Positions 44,277-52,812 of a stretch of DNA of 64,000 nucleotides are shown here, one piece after another. How positions within the stretch are numbered: the first letter of the stretch is position 1; every line of letters begins with the position of its first letter. The position numbers and the translations under genes are program-made. This DNA comes from Schauerella fraxinea (GTDB lineage Bacteria > Pseudomonadota > Gammaproteobacteria > Burkholderiales > Burkholderiaceae_B). The stretch lies in assembly GCA_030849965.1 (NCBI GenBank), contig JAVDKL010000003.1:434001-498000 (forward strand), read 5' to 3'. Under the pieces are notes generated by a model. It ran no database searches. It was not told where the DNA came from and saw nothing but the letters and a program-made list of their open reading frames with translations.

Positions 44277-45002
44277 ATGAATGCCATGAATAAAGCCGCC
44301 AGCGCCTTTGAATCCATCGAGATGCCCGACCTGGTGGGTGTGGTCGAGGCGCGGCTTACGCAAGCCATCGTCGAAGGCCGGTTGCCGCAAGGCAGCCGTG
44401 TGGTCGAGGCCGAGATCGCGCGTCAGATGTCGATCAGCCGCGCCCCGGTTCGCGAAGCTGCCCGCCGGCTCGAACGTCAGGGCATTCTGATCGCGCGGCC
44501 GCGGCGCGGTTTCTTCGTGCGCGAAATTACCGTCAAGGAAATCGACGATCTGTTTCAGGTGCGGTTGAGCCTTGAGCTCACGGCGATCGAAGCGGCGTGC
44601 CGCAATGGCGACGCGGCCGGCTTCAAGCGGCTCGAAGCGCTGCTCGCGCGCATGGTGACCGAGGCAAACGATCTGCAGCAGCATGCCCGCATCGAGCTGG
44701 ATCTGAGTTTTCACACGATGCTGTGCGAGCTCTCCGGCAACGATTACCTGCTGCGCCTCTTTTCCAGTACGCAGACCGAGATGCGAATGATCATCTCGTT
44801 GATCGATAACGTTTATCACGACCCGGAAAAGGTCGCCGGCACGCATGAGCCGATTCTCGCGGCGCTGCTGGCGCGCGATGCCCCGGCCGCGATGGCGTGC
44901 ATGAAAGTTCACCTGGACGATGCCTGGCAGCACGTTCGCAACCTGTTCGTGTCGCAGCATGGGACTGCACCCGAACCCAAGCGGGGAGTACCACGCAGAT
45001 GA
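44277..45002 (+). CDS. GntR-family regulator, FCD subfamily
   Basis: A 241-residue FadR/GntR regulator. The winged helix spans about residues 20-85 (LTQAIVEGRLPQGSRVVEAEIARQMSISRAPVREAARRLERQGIL). The FCD ligand-binding domain follows, with the metal-binding pattern Asp, His, His (ELDLSFHTMLCELSGN, GTHEPILAALLARDAPAAMACMKVHL). Its stop overlaps the start of the deacetylase gene by ATGA. It probably represses both arms of the divergent locus and responds to a carboxylate. Confidence 0.95.
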   Translation: MNAMNKAASAFESIEMPDLVGVVEARLTQAIVEGRLPQGSRVVEAEIARQMSISRAPVREAARRLERQGILIARPRRGFFVREITVKEIDDLFQVRLSLELTAIEAACRNGDAAGFKRLEALLARMVTEANDLQQHARIELDLSFHTMLCELSGNDYLLRLFSSTQTEMRMIISLIDNVYHDPEKVAGTHEPILAALLARDAPAAMACMKVHLDDAWQHVRNLFVSQHGTAPEPKRGVPRR

Positions 45003-46027
45003 AAGTCGTCTACAGCGACCGGCACGCCATTCACGATCCGCAATTTTTCGTCGTTCGCGGGCAAGTGCGCCGCAGCAACGAGCAGCCTGAACGCGCCGCG
45101 CGCATGCTGGCGGCCGTCGAGCGCGATGGGCATACCATCGTGGCGCCCGACGATTTCGGCGGTGGCCCACGCGCCGCCGTGCACACGCCGCTGTATCTGC
45201 GCTTTCTCGAAACGGCGTACGCGCGCTGGCGCGAGCTCGACGGCGCCGGCCCCGAAGTGGTCGGCAACGTGCACCCGTTTCCCGGGCAACCGTATACCTA
45301 TCCCGAGAGCATCGTGGGCCAGGCCGGGTTTCATCTCGGCGACATGGCCTGCCCGATCGGCGCAGGCACATGGGAAGCGGCCGCCTTTGCCGCGCACACC
45401 GCCTGTCATGCCGCGCAATTGGTGCTCGACGGCGAGCGCGCGGCCTACGCCTTGTGCCGCCCGCCCGGCCATCATGCGTACCCCGATCGTGCCAACGGCT
45501 TCTGCTATCTGAACAACGCCGCGATTGCCGCGCAGTACTTGCGCGCGGCGCACGATCGGGTGGCGATCCTCGATATCGATGTGCATCACGGTAATGGCAC
45601 GCAAGGCATTTTCTATCGCCGCGCCGATGTGCTTACCGTGTCGTTGCATGCCGATCCGCGCTACACCACGCCATTCTTCGTCGGTCATGCGCACGAATGC
45701 GGCGAGGGCGATGGCCTGGGCTACAACATCAACCGTCCGTTGGCATTGGGCACGGGCGACGCGGGCTATCTTGAGGTGCTGCGTCAAAGCTGCGCCGATA
45801 TCGCGGCCTTCTCTCCGGGTGCGTTGGTCGTGTCGCTGGGCCTGGATGCGCACGAACGCGATCCTTATAAAGGCCTGGCCGTCACCACGCCCGGCTTCGC
45901 CACGTTGCTCGCCGAGATCGCGCGCCTCGGATTGCCGACGGTGCTCGTGCAGGAGGGCGGCTATCTGTCGGACGACCTGGGATTGAATCTGTCGAGCGCG
46001 CTGAGCGGTTTCGCGCACGGCGCGTGA
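44999..46027 (+). CDS. Acetylpolyamine amidohydrolase-like (HDAC superfamily), third paralogue
   Basis: A 342-residue zinc deacetylase. His158-His159 (RPPGHHA), Asp194 and His196 (LDIDVHHGNG), Asp283 (LGLDAHERDP) and Tyr322 (EGGYL) form the full active site. The numbering is within one residue of the well-studied Mycoplana acetylpolyamine amidohydrolase. The long N-terminal section with VVRGQVRRSNEQPERAARM is also of that type. The ATG overlaps the GntR stop by 4 nt and the next gene follows 10 nt after its stop. In this operon it would free an amino group before phosphorylation of a hydroxyl by the kinase downstream; that order is inference. Confidence 0.95.
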   Translation: MKVVYSDRHAIHDPQFFVVRGQVRRSNEQPERAARMLAAVERDGHTIVAPDDFGGGPRAAVHTPLYLRFLETAYARWRELDGAGPEVVGNVHPFPGQPYTYPESIVGQAGFHLGDMACPIGAGTWEAAAFAAHTACHAAQLVLDGERAAYALCRPPGHHAYPDRANGFCYLNNAAIAAQYLRAAHDRVAILDIDVHHGNGTQGIFYRRADVLTVSLHADPRYTTPFFVGHAHECGEGDGLGYNINRPLALGTGDAGYLEVLRQSCADIAAFSPGALVVSLGLDAHERDPYKGLAVTTPGFATLLAEIARLGLPTVLVQEGGYLSDDLGLNLSSALSGFAHGA

Positions 46028-46037
46028 GGGCTGCACG

Positions 46038-47132
46038 ATGACGATCGATCATGCGCCCGACGACGATGTGCTGAGCGCCCCGTCGCCCGATGTGGATCTC
46101 GAGACGGCGCAGGCCTTGGCGCGCCGGCACTTCGGCATCTCGGGCGAGCTGTCCCGGCTGAGCGGTGAGCGCGACCGCAATTTTCATGTGCGCGCGGCAT
46201 GCGGCGCGGAATACGTGCTCAAGTTTGCGCATCCGTCGGAAGATGCGCGCATCGCCGACTTTCAAACGCAGGCGCTGTTGCACGTGGCGCGCGTCGACCC
46301 CGATCTGCCGGTGCAGCGCGTGATGCGCACGCGCAATGGATTACCGCAGGCCACATTGTGCGTGGACGACCCCATGACGCCGCTCGATGAGACGGCGGCG
46401 CCCGTTGCCGGCAGCACGCGCGTGTTGCGTCTTTTCAGCTATCTGCCCGGGTTGCCGTGGCCCGTCGCCGAGCGTTCGGTGGCGCAGCAGCACAATCTGG
46501 CGCGCATGCTCGCACGGCTGGATATCGCCTTGCGCGATTTCCGGCATCCGGCGGGCGACCTGCATCTGCCGTGGGACATTCAACGTGCCGACGCCGTGGC
46601 ACCGTTGCTCAGCGCGATCGCCGATCCCGAGCGGCGTGCACTGGCGGCGCGCAGCCTGGCGCGCTTCGTGGATCATGCCAAGCCGATGCTGCCGCATCTG
46701 CGCGCGCAGCCCATTCATAACGACATGAATATCCACAACGTGCTGGTCGCGCCCGATGCGCACGACACCATTGCGGGGATTCTCGACTTCGGCGATATGG
46801 TGCATGCCCCGTTGATCGACGATCTGGCGGTGGCGGCGGCGTATCAACTCACGCCGTCGGCCGATCCGGTGGCCGCGATCGCCGGCTTTGTGGCCGCCTA
46901 CCATGCGGTCAATCCGCTGCGTGCCGCCGAGGTCGATGTGCTGTTCGATCTGATGATGGCGCGCATGGTGATGGTGGTGGCCATTGGCGGCTGGCGCGCG
47001 GCGCGGTACCCCGAGAACGCCGACTATATTTTGCGCAACAACGCGATCTCGTGGCAGCGGTTGGCCGCGTGCGACGCGGTGCCCCGCGCGACGGCGCAGC
47101 GCGTCTTGCGCGCGGCGTGCAACTTGTCTTGA
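46038..47132 (+). CDS. Hydroxylysine kinase-like APH-family phosphotransferase
   Basis: A 364-residue kinase of the aminoglycoside phosphotransferase fold, closest in pattern to the hydroxylysine kinase (HYKK/AGPHD1) group, which phosphorylates the 5-hydroxyl of hydroxylysine with GTP. Features are DRNFHV and YVLKF (Lys62), LRLFSYLPGLPWP, the catalytic loop PIHNDMNIHNVL (Asp229), GILDFGDM (Asp253) and YPENADYILRNN. The same features recur in the human enzyme. It is followed 14 nt later by a class III aminotransferase-type phospho-lyase. Substrates other than hydroxylysine, such as another amino alcohol, cannot be excluded. Confidence 0.8.
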   Translation: MTIDHAPDDDVLSAPSPDVDLETAQALARRHFGISGELSRLSGERDRNFHVRAACGAEYVLKFAHPSEDARIADFQTQALLHVARVDPDLPVQRVMRTRNGLPQATLCVDDPMTPLDETAAPVAGSTRVLRLFSYLPGLPWPVAERSVAQQHNLARMLARLDIALRDFRHPAGDLHLPWDIQRADAVAPLLSAIADPERRALAARSLARFVDHAKPMLPHLRAQPIHNDMNIHNVLVAPDAHDTIAGILDFGDMVHAPLIDDLAVAAAYQLTPSADPVAAIAGFVAAYHAVNPLRAAEVDVLFDLMMARMVMVVAIGGWRAARYPENADYILRNNAISWQRLAACDAVPRATAQRVLRAACNLS

Positions 47133-47146
47133 TGGAGTTTTCACGC

Positions 47147-48514
47147 ATGTCTCGCGATCCTGATTCTGCTTCGTCCGCGTCCGCCCCGAGCCTGAGCGCA
47201 CCGGCGTTCGATGCGGCAGGGGCCGCCCGCGTGGCGAACGGCGATCCCCATGCGGCCGAGATGGTGGCGCGGCGCAAGCGGTTGCTCGGCCCCGCCTATC
47301 GGCTGTTCTACGAGGAGCCCGTGCATCTGACGCGAGCCCGTGGGGTGTGGATGTATGACGCGCACGGCACACCGTATCTGGACGCCTACAACAATGTGGC
47401 GTCGGTCGGGCATTGCCATCCTGCCGTGGTGGACGCGTTGGCCCAGCAGGCCGCCGTCCTCAATACGCACACGCGGTATCTGCACGACACCGTGCTCGAT
47501 TACGCCGAAGCGTTGCTGGCCACCTATCCGCCCGAGTTCGGCCACGTCATGTTTACGTGTACCGGCAGTGAAGCCAACGATCTGGCGCTGCGCATCGCGC
47601 AGGCGCACACGGGCGGCACGGGGCTTATCGTGACGCGGTTTGCATATCACGGCGTCACGTTGTCGATCGCCCAGGCGTCGCCGTCATTGGGCCAATACGT
47701 GACCCTGGGCGACAGTGTGCGCACCGTGGCGGCACCCGACACTTATCGACAAGCGCCGGAAGCCGTGGGGCCGGCGCTCGCGCAAGCCGTACGCGAAGCG
47801 ATCGCCGATATGCAGGCGCGTGGCATTCGTCCCGCGGCGCTGTTGGTGGACACCATCTTTTCGAGCGACGGCGTGTACGCGGATCCCGCTGGCTTCTTGC
47901 GTGAGGCGGTCGACGCGATTCATGCGGCCGGCGGGCTTTTCATTGCCGACGAAGTGCAGGCCGGGCTGGGCCGCACGGGCGATGCGATGTGGGGCTTCAT
48001 GCGGCATGACGTCAAGCCCGATCTGGCGACGATGGGCAAACCGCTGGGCAATGGCCATCCCATCGCCGGCGTCGCCGCACGACCGGAGGTGCTCGAAGCG
48101 TTCGGGCGCACCGCGCGCTACTTCAATACGTTCGGCGGCAACCCGGTATCGGCTGCGGTAGGGTTGGCCGTGCTCGATGTGGTCAAACGTGAATCGCTCA
48201 TGACCAATGCCGCCGATGTGGGGCACTACATGCGCGGGCGCTTGCGGGCGCTGGCCGCGCGGCACGACCTGATCGGCGATGTGCGCGGCGCAGGCTTGTT
48301 CGTGGGCGTCGAACTCGTGCGCGATCGCGCCCAGCGCACGCCGGCCACCGAGGAAGCGGCGCGTGTGGTCAATGGTCTGCGGCAACGTCATGTGCTCACC
48401 GGTACGGCGGGGCTGCACGCCAATACGTTGAAGATCCGGCCGCCGTTGACCTTCAGTTGCGCCGATACAGACGTACTGATCGGTGCGCTGGATGACGTGT
48501 TAACGTCGCTCTGA
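47147..48514 (+). CDS. Class III PLP enzyme, probable phospho-lyase (AGXT2L/PHYKPL-like)
   Basis: A 455-residue class III aminotransferase-fold enzyme. The PLP lysine is Lys298 (TMGKPLGNGHP) and Asp268 (FIADEV) binds the pyridine nitrogen. YFNTFGGNPVSAAVGLAVLDVV, IGDVRGAGLFVGVELVRDR and LKIRPPLTF resemble the human phospho-lyases for phosphoethanolamine and 5-phosphohydroxylysine, which release phosphate and ammonia instead of transferring the amino group. The preceding kinase supports that reaction. The ATG at 47147 has a GGAG ribosome site. A true aminotransferase role remains possible. Confidence 0.85.
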   Translation: MSRDPDSASSASAPSLSAPAFDAAGAARVANGDPHAAEMVARRKRLLGPAYRLFYEEPVHLTRARGVWMYDAHGTPYLDAYNNVASVGHCHPAVVDALAQQAAVLNTHTRYLHDTVLDYAEALLATYPPEFGHVMFTCTGSEANDLALRIAQAHTGGTGLIVTRFAYHGVTLSIAQASPSLGQYVTLGDSVRTVAAPDTYRQAPEAVGPALAQAVREAIADMQARGIRPAALLVDTIFSSDGVYADPAGFLREAVDAIHAAGGLFIADEVQAGLGRTGDAMWGFMRHDVKPDLATMGKPLGNGHPIAGVAARPEVLEAFGRTARYFNTFGGNPVSAAVGLAVLDVVKRESLMTNAADVGHYMRGRLRALAARHDLIGDVRGAGLFVGVELVRDRAQRTPATEEAARVVNGLRQRHVLTGTAGLHANTLKIRPPLTFSCADTDVLIGALDDVLTSL

Positions 48515-48535
48515 TTCTGATCATCCCCCGCACTC

Positions 48536-49240
48536 ATGTCTGCCTTGCCTCCCCAGCTCATTATTTTCGATTGCGACGGTACGCTCATCGATAGCGAATT
48601 CATCGCCGCCCAAGCCCAGGAACAACTGCTCAACAGCTACGGCGTGGCCATCACGGCGGAAGAAATCGGCCGCCGGTTTACCGGCTTTACCGATACCGAT
48701 ATGTGGGCGCAGTTGGCGCGCGAACGTGGCACGCCGTTTCCGGAAGACATGCGCGTGCGGTACGACACGACGCTGGAAGCATTGTTTCGCACGGATTTGC
48801 GGGCGATCGATGGGGTGTCGCAACTGCTCGATGGCGTCGACGCGCTCGGTTTGGCGCGCTGCGTGGCATCCAACAGTTCGCCCGAGCGGTTGCGATTGAC
48901 GCTGGGCATCCTGGGATTGTGGGATCGCCTGGGCGCGCATGCGTACAGCTCGCGCCTGGCGGCGGCGCCCAAACCCGCGCCGGACGTGTTTTTCTACGCC
49001 GCGGCGCAAATGGGCGTGGCGGCCGAGCGTTGCGTGGTCGTTGAAGACAGCGTGGCGGGCGTGACCGGCGCACGCGCGGCCGGCATGCCGGTCATCGGCT
49101 TCGTGGGGGCGCGGCATTGCGAAGCGGGGCTCGATGCCGCGCTGCTCGCGGCCGGCGCCTACTGCACGGTGGATCGCTTGGACGACGTGCTGGCGGAAAT
49201 CACGCGGCTTGCGGCAGTGGATGCCACGCAACCGGGCTAA
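48536..49240 (+). CDS. HAD-superfamily phosphatase
   Basis: A 234-residue HAD hydrolase. The nucleophile motif is FDCDGTLIDSE (Asp at about residue 11), the Ser/Thr motif is ASNSSPERL, the Lys motif is KPAPDVFFYA and the acidic motif is VVEDSVAGVTGA. The cap domain is alpha-helical, as in Gph/YieH-type phosphatases. It follows the phospho-lyase gene by 21 nt on the same strand and could act on a dead-end phosphorylated intermediate. Its stop overlaps that of the convergent transporter gene. Confidence 0.94.
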   Translation: MSALPPQLIIFDCDGTLIDSEFIAAQAQEQLLNSYGVAITAEEIGRRFTGFTDTDMWAQLARERGTPFPEDMRVRYDTTLEALFRTDLRAIDGVSQLLDGVDALGLARCVASNSSPERLRLTLGILGLWDRLGAHAYSSRLAAAPKPAPDVFFYAAAQMGVAAERCVVVEDSVAGVTGARAAGMPVIGFVGARHCEAGLDAALLAAGAYCTVDRLDDVLAEITRLAAVDATQPG

Positions 49241-50562
49241 CGTTCAAACGCGCCGTTCGCCTGAAACCATAGATAGTCCAGCGGCACCAGCACCACGAAG
49301 GTGACCGCCGCCATGATCAGGCACAGCACCATGCCGGCCCGCGCGGGCACTCGTCCCATCCCCATGGCCACCACGATGGGCGCGGCCTGAAACGGCAAAA
49401 GCGGCGTGGCGTAGCCGATCACCTGAATCATCAGGGTGGTCAGCAGCGGAAACCCCGAGGCATCGGCGAGCGTGCCGGCAAGCGGCGTGTAGAGCGCAGG
49501 CAAACCGTTGGCGGTAACGACCACGCCCAGCACGACCGAGATGCCGGTCATCGCCATGAAATTGAAAAACGGTTGCGCGGGGTCGATGGGCACGATGCCG
49601 AGCACCGCCTCACTCACGCGCGCGCCCAGGCCGCTGGCGGCCACCATGGCCGCGAGTCCCAGAATGCCGGCCACGTAGATGCAGGTGCGAAAGTTGACCT
49701 GGGTGGCGAACTCATCTCCGGTAACGGACCCTACGCGCGGCAGCAGGCAGATGCAGGCCGCGGCCAAGCCGATCCACGCGGGTGAAATGCCGTGCCAGCC
49801 GTCGGTGAGCCAGAACGCCAGCGTGACCCCGAGCAACACGCACAGGCGAATCTCGGCGGCGCTGAAGGGGCGTGCCGGTTCGGGCTGTGGCGTGCGCCGC
49901 GGCGGGTCGCGAAACAACAATGCGATGCACGCGACGAGCAGCACACCTTTGAGCACACCGAGCACTGGCGTGTGCAGAAAGAGGTAAGGCAGATACGCCA
50001 GTTGCAGACCATAGGCGCTTTCGATCGCGCCCGCCATCACGAGGTTGGGCACATTGGCCGGCAGGATGGACGTCGACAATTGATACGTGCCGAAGCCGAC
50101 GGCGAGCGCCATGCCGATGCGCCCGCGGCTGCCGGGTTCGAACCCGAGCCGGTCGGCCAGCACCATGACGATGGGCATCAGCAGTGCAATGCGGCCCATA
50201 TTGGACGGCATGAAGTAGGCGAGCACATAGGTGAGCAACACCACGCCTGCCGTGACCCGCAGATACGAGCCTGCGAGATGCACCGAGAGCTTGGCCGCCG
50301 CGCGATCGGCGAGCCCTGACTTTTTGAGCGCGATGCCCATCACGTAGCCGCTCAGGATGAGCCAGAACGCCGCGGACGAAAATCCGGAGAAGATGACATC
50401 ACGGCCGACCACATCGAAAATCGTGGCCACGGCAAAAAACAGCAGCGCTGTCAGATACTCGGGCAGCCTGCCCGACGCCCAAAGGGCAATCGTGGCGATG
50501 GTAAGTAAGGTGGCCATCGCCGGCAGGCTTTCGATCCACGCCAACATGCTGCAGTCCTTCAA
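49237..50562 (-). CDS. DASS/SLC13-type anion (dicarboxylate) transporter
   Basis: A 441-residue membrane protein with about eleven helices, matching the divalent anion:Na+ symporter family. The SNT-like and ANPN-like regions appear as FMPSNMGRIALLMPIVMVLADR and STSILPANVPNLVMAGA. The hydrophobic start (LPAMATLLTIATIALWAS) fits a start at 50547 or 50562. It is convergent with the HAD gene, the two stop codons sharing bases of CTAA at 49237-49240. Substrate specificity cannot be read from sequence, and a carboxylate is only the family prediction. Confidence 0.87.
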   Translation of the reverse strand: MKDCSMLAWIESLPAMATLLTIATIALWASGRLPEYLTALLFFAVATIFDVVGRDVIFSGFSSAAFWLILSGYVMGIALKKSGLADRAAAKLSVHLAGSYLRVTAGVVLLTYVLAYFMPSNMGRIALLMPIVMVLADRLGFEPGSRGRIGMALAVGFGTYQLSTSILPANVPNLVMAGAIESAYGLQLAYLPYLFLHTPVLGVLKGVLLVACIALLFRDPPRRTPQPEPARPFSAAEIRLCVLLGVTLAFWLTDGWHGISPAWIGLAAACICLLPRVGSVTGDEFATQVNFRTCIYVAGILGLAAMVAASGLGARVSEAVLGIVPIDPAQPFFNFMAMTGISVVLGVVVTANGLPALYTPLAGTLADASGFPLLTTLMIQVIGYATPLLPFQAAPIVVAMGMGRVPARAGMVLCLIMAAVTFVVLVPLDYLWFQANGAFER

Positions 50563-50622
50563 CCTCGAATTAGGATGGGCGAGAGTGTAGGGCAGCGGCG
50601 CGCCCGCCGGCGTTTTTTACAC

Positions 50623-50952
50623 TCAGTCGACGATGAACAGCGTGGCGCCTAGCGCGGTCGACGAGCGATGCGGCTCGGCATTGTCGGCCACCTGATAGCT
50701 CATGCCCGGGGTGAGCGTGTAGGTGCGGCCGTCTTCGAGCTCGGTGTGCAGTTCGCCTTTGACGCACAACAGGATGTGGCCCTTCACGCACCAATGATCG
50801 GCCAGATAGCCCGGCGTGTACTCGACCATCCGAACGCGAATGCCGCCAAACGTGCAGGTGCGCCAGTAGGCCATCCCGGTGTCGCCAGCGTGCTCAGTGG
50901 GCGCGATCTGCGACCAATCGGTGGTGCCGAATGGAATGTCTGACATCTGCAT
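50623..50952 (-). CDS. Small cupin-fold protein (DHCW-motif type)
   Basis: A 109-residue single-domain cupin. The two motifs are PGYLADHWCVKGHILLCVKGELHTELEDG and PGMSYQVADNAEPHRS. His residues in DHWC, GH and EPH are potential metal ligands. The ATG at 50952 (or 50946) fits the start of the domain; the long upstream extension is spurious. These proteins are of unknown function and often bind a metal and a small carbonyl compound. Confidence 0.85.
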   Translation of the reverse strand: MQMSDIPFGTTDWSQIAPTEHAGDTGMAYWRTCTFGGIRVRMVEYTPGYLADHWCVKGHILLCVKGELHTELEDGRTYTLTPGMSYQVADNAEPHRSSTALGATLFIVD

Positions 50953-51203
50953 GGTGTGCTTTCCCTGGTGCGAAAAAGGCATCACGTTCGCGGAGTTTGA
51001 CGCGCGCGTCAAGCACCGTTGCATGGCGCGGCAGGAGGGATACGCCACGCCACTGCAGCCGCACCCTCGGAAAAGCGCCGCTCAACGCGGTGGCGCCAGG
51101 TGTACACGGTTCGGTTGAGACACTGAGGCCAGGTGTAGTCGCAACGGCGTCACACGTTGCAACGCTTGTGGGCGCACTCGGTCATTTGCTGCATTATCGA
51201 GCG

Positions 51204-51806
51204 ATGGACACTCAACCTTCCGCAGTCGGCCCGATGGCAAAAGCCACAACGCACTTCTTGCTGTGGGGTCCGCTCCTGGCCGTTTTGCCGATGATCGCCT
51301 TGGCGATCGGGTCGGGCGAATGGCGTGCCGTGCCTCGGCTGGCACTGATGGGATATTTTCTGGGCGCCATGCCGGCCTTGCTGGCCGGCGTCGTGTTTGC
51401 GGGCACGTTGGTATGGCTCAAGCGCCGCGGTTTTCTGCCGTCAATGGGCGGCGCAATGCTGGTGGGTGCGATTGCCGGCGTTGTTGGCGCCGTGATCGTC
51501 ACCGTGGTCATGATGGCGCGGTTTGGCGGGCCAACCGGGGAGGGCGCCATCATGGGGCTCGTGCTCTTGATGCTGCCGGCCGTGTTTGCCGGTGCGTTGA
51601 CCGCCGTACCGGCCTGGATCGGGGTGCGGCGCGCGGCTTACTTTACAGATAATCCTTCGGCCGACGATGTCGACCCGGAAGCTCGCGTGGTGGATACGAT
51701 CGCGGCCGGCATCTGGCGCCCGCCACCCCCGCCGGAGCCGGGACCGCTGATGCCTCGTACACGCAAGACCGTACCCGTGCGCGTCAACGATCCCGCATCC
51801 GTTTGA
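51204..51806 (+). CDS. Hypothetical four-helix membrane protein
   Basis: A 200-residue protein I do not recognise. Four membrane segments are visible: FLLWGPLLAVLPMIALAIG, LMGYFLGAMPALLAGVVFAGTLVW, GGAMLVGAIAGVVGAVIVTVVMM and GLVLLMLPAVFAGALTAVPAW. A proline-rich and charged tail (RPPPPPEPGPLMPRTRKT) follows. The ATG at 51204 is chosen because the 91 residues upstream in the frame lack coding character. It lies between the cupin and DUF808 genes. Confidence 0.75.
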   Translation: MDTQPSAVGPMAKATTHFLLWGPLLAVLPMIALAIGSGEWRAVPRLALMGYFLGAMPALLAGVVFAGTLVWLKRRGFLPSMGGAMLVGAIAGVVGAVIVTVVMMARFGGPTGEGAIMGLVLLMLPAVFAGALTAVPAWIGVRRAAYFTDNPSADDVDPEARVVDTIAAGIWRPPPPPEPGPLMPRTRKTVPVRVNDPASV

Positions 51807-51855
51807 TCGATCGGCGCGTCCCCATTCAAGCGACGCGTCCGTTGGGGTTCGGCAG

Positions 51856-52773
51856 TCAGCGACCCAGCATCTTTTTGACCAGCATCACGATCGCCAGCAC
51901 GAGTCCGCCTGCGACGATGCCGAAGAGCGCATTGAGCAATGTGGGCACGACGAACTGCACGACGGCGCCCATGCTGCCCGCGCCACCCAGCGACGCGGTA
52001 ATGCTCTCGATGGCGTGATGCACCGGCGGGATGCCGTGCGTGAGAATCGATCCGCCCACCATGAACATCGCCGCCGTGCCCACGATGGACAGCGTTTTCA
52101 TCAGGTATGGAGCGGCGGCAACGATGCCGCGTCCGATACCGCGCGCCACCGAAGATGCCTTGGTGGTGAGATACAGGCCCAGGTCGTCGAGTTTGACAAT
52201 GCCGGCCACCAGGCCATACACGCCCACCGTCATCAGCAAGGCGATGCCCGCGATCACGACCGCCTGCTGCGCAAAGGGGGCGCCGGCCACGGCACCCAGG
52301 GTGATGGCAATGATCTCGCCCGACAGAATGAAGTCGGTGCGTACCGCCCCTTTGATCTTCGTTTTCTCGAACGCCACCATGTCAACTGCCGGATCCTGCA
52401 ATGCCTGTGCACGCTCGGCGTGCTTATCATCGTCCCGGTGCAGAAATTTATGCGCGACTTTTTCAAAGCCTTCGAAGCAGAGATAGGCACCGCCCACCAT
52501 CAGCAATGGCGTGATGAGCCACGACGCGAATGCACTGATCAAAAGCGCCGTCGGCACCAGAATCAGCTTGTTGATGAATGACCCTTTGGCGACCGCCCAG
52601 ACCACTGGAATCTCGCGATTGACGGGTACGCCCGACACTTGCTGCGCGTTCAGGGCGAGATCGTCGCCAAGGACACCGGCGGTTTTCTTGACCGCCACTT
52701 TCGTCATGATCGAGACGTCGTCGAGCATCGTCGCGATGTCGTCGAAAAGTGCGAAAAAACTGCTGCCTGCCAT
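51856..52773 (-). CDS. DUF808 family membrane protein (YedI-like)
   Basis: A 305-residue inner-membrane protein matching DUF808. It starts [45 protein letters not shown], a near-universal start of this family, and continues with hydrophobic segments [26 protein letters not shown] and [23 protein letters not shown]-type helices. The function is unknown. It is downstream of the UvrA-like gene on the same strand, 40 nt away. Confidence 0.93.
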   Translation of the reverse strand: MAGSSFFALFDDIATMLDDVSIMTKVAVKKTAGVLGDDLALNAQQVSGVPVNREIPVVWAVAKGSFINKLILVPTALLISAFASWLITPLLMVGGAYLCFEGFEKVAHKFLHRDDDKHAERAQALQDPAVDMVAFEKTKIKGAVRTDFILSGEIIAITLGAVAGAPFAQQAVVIAGIALLMTVGVYGLVAGIVKLDDLGLYLTTKASSVARGIGRGIVAAAPYLMKTLSIVGTAAMFMVGGSILTHGIPPVHHAIESITASLGGAGSMGAVVQFVVPTLLNALFGIVAGGLVLAIVMLVKKMLGR

Positions 52774-52812
52774 GATGGGATCCCCGGGAGTTGGTCGTGC
52801 GTCGGCGCGAGT

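Noticed and set aside
44157-46036. Long minus-strand frames (404 and 375 residues) over the GntR and deacetylase genes
   Set aside because: They mirror strongly supported plus-strand genes and have arginine/histidine-rich, unstructured translations.
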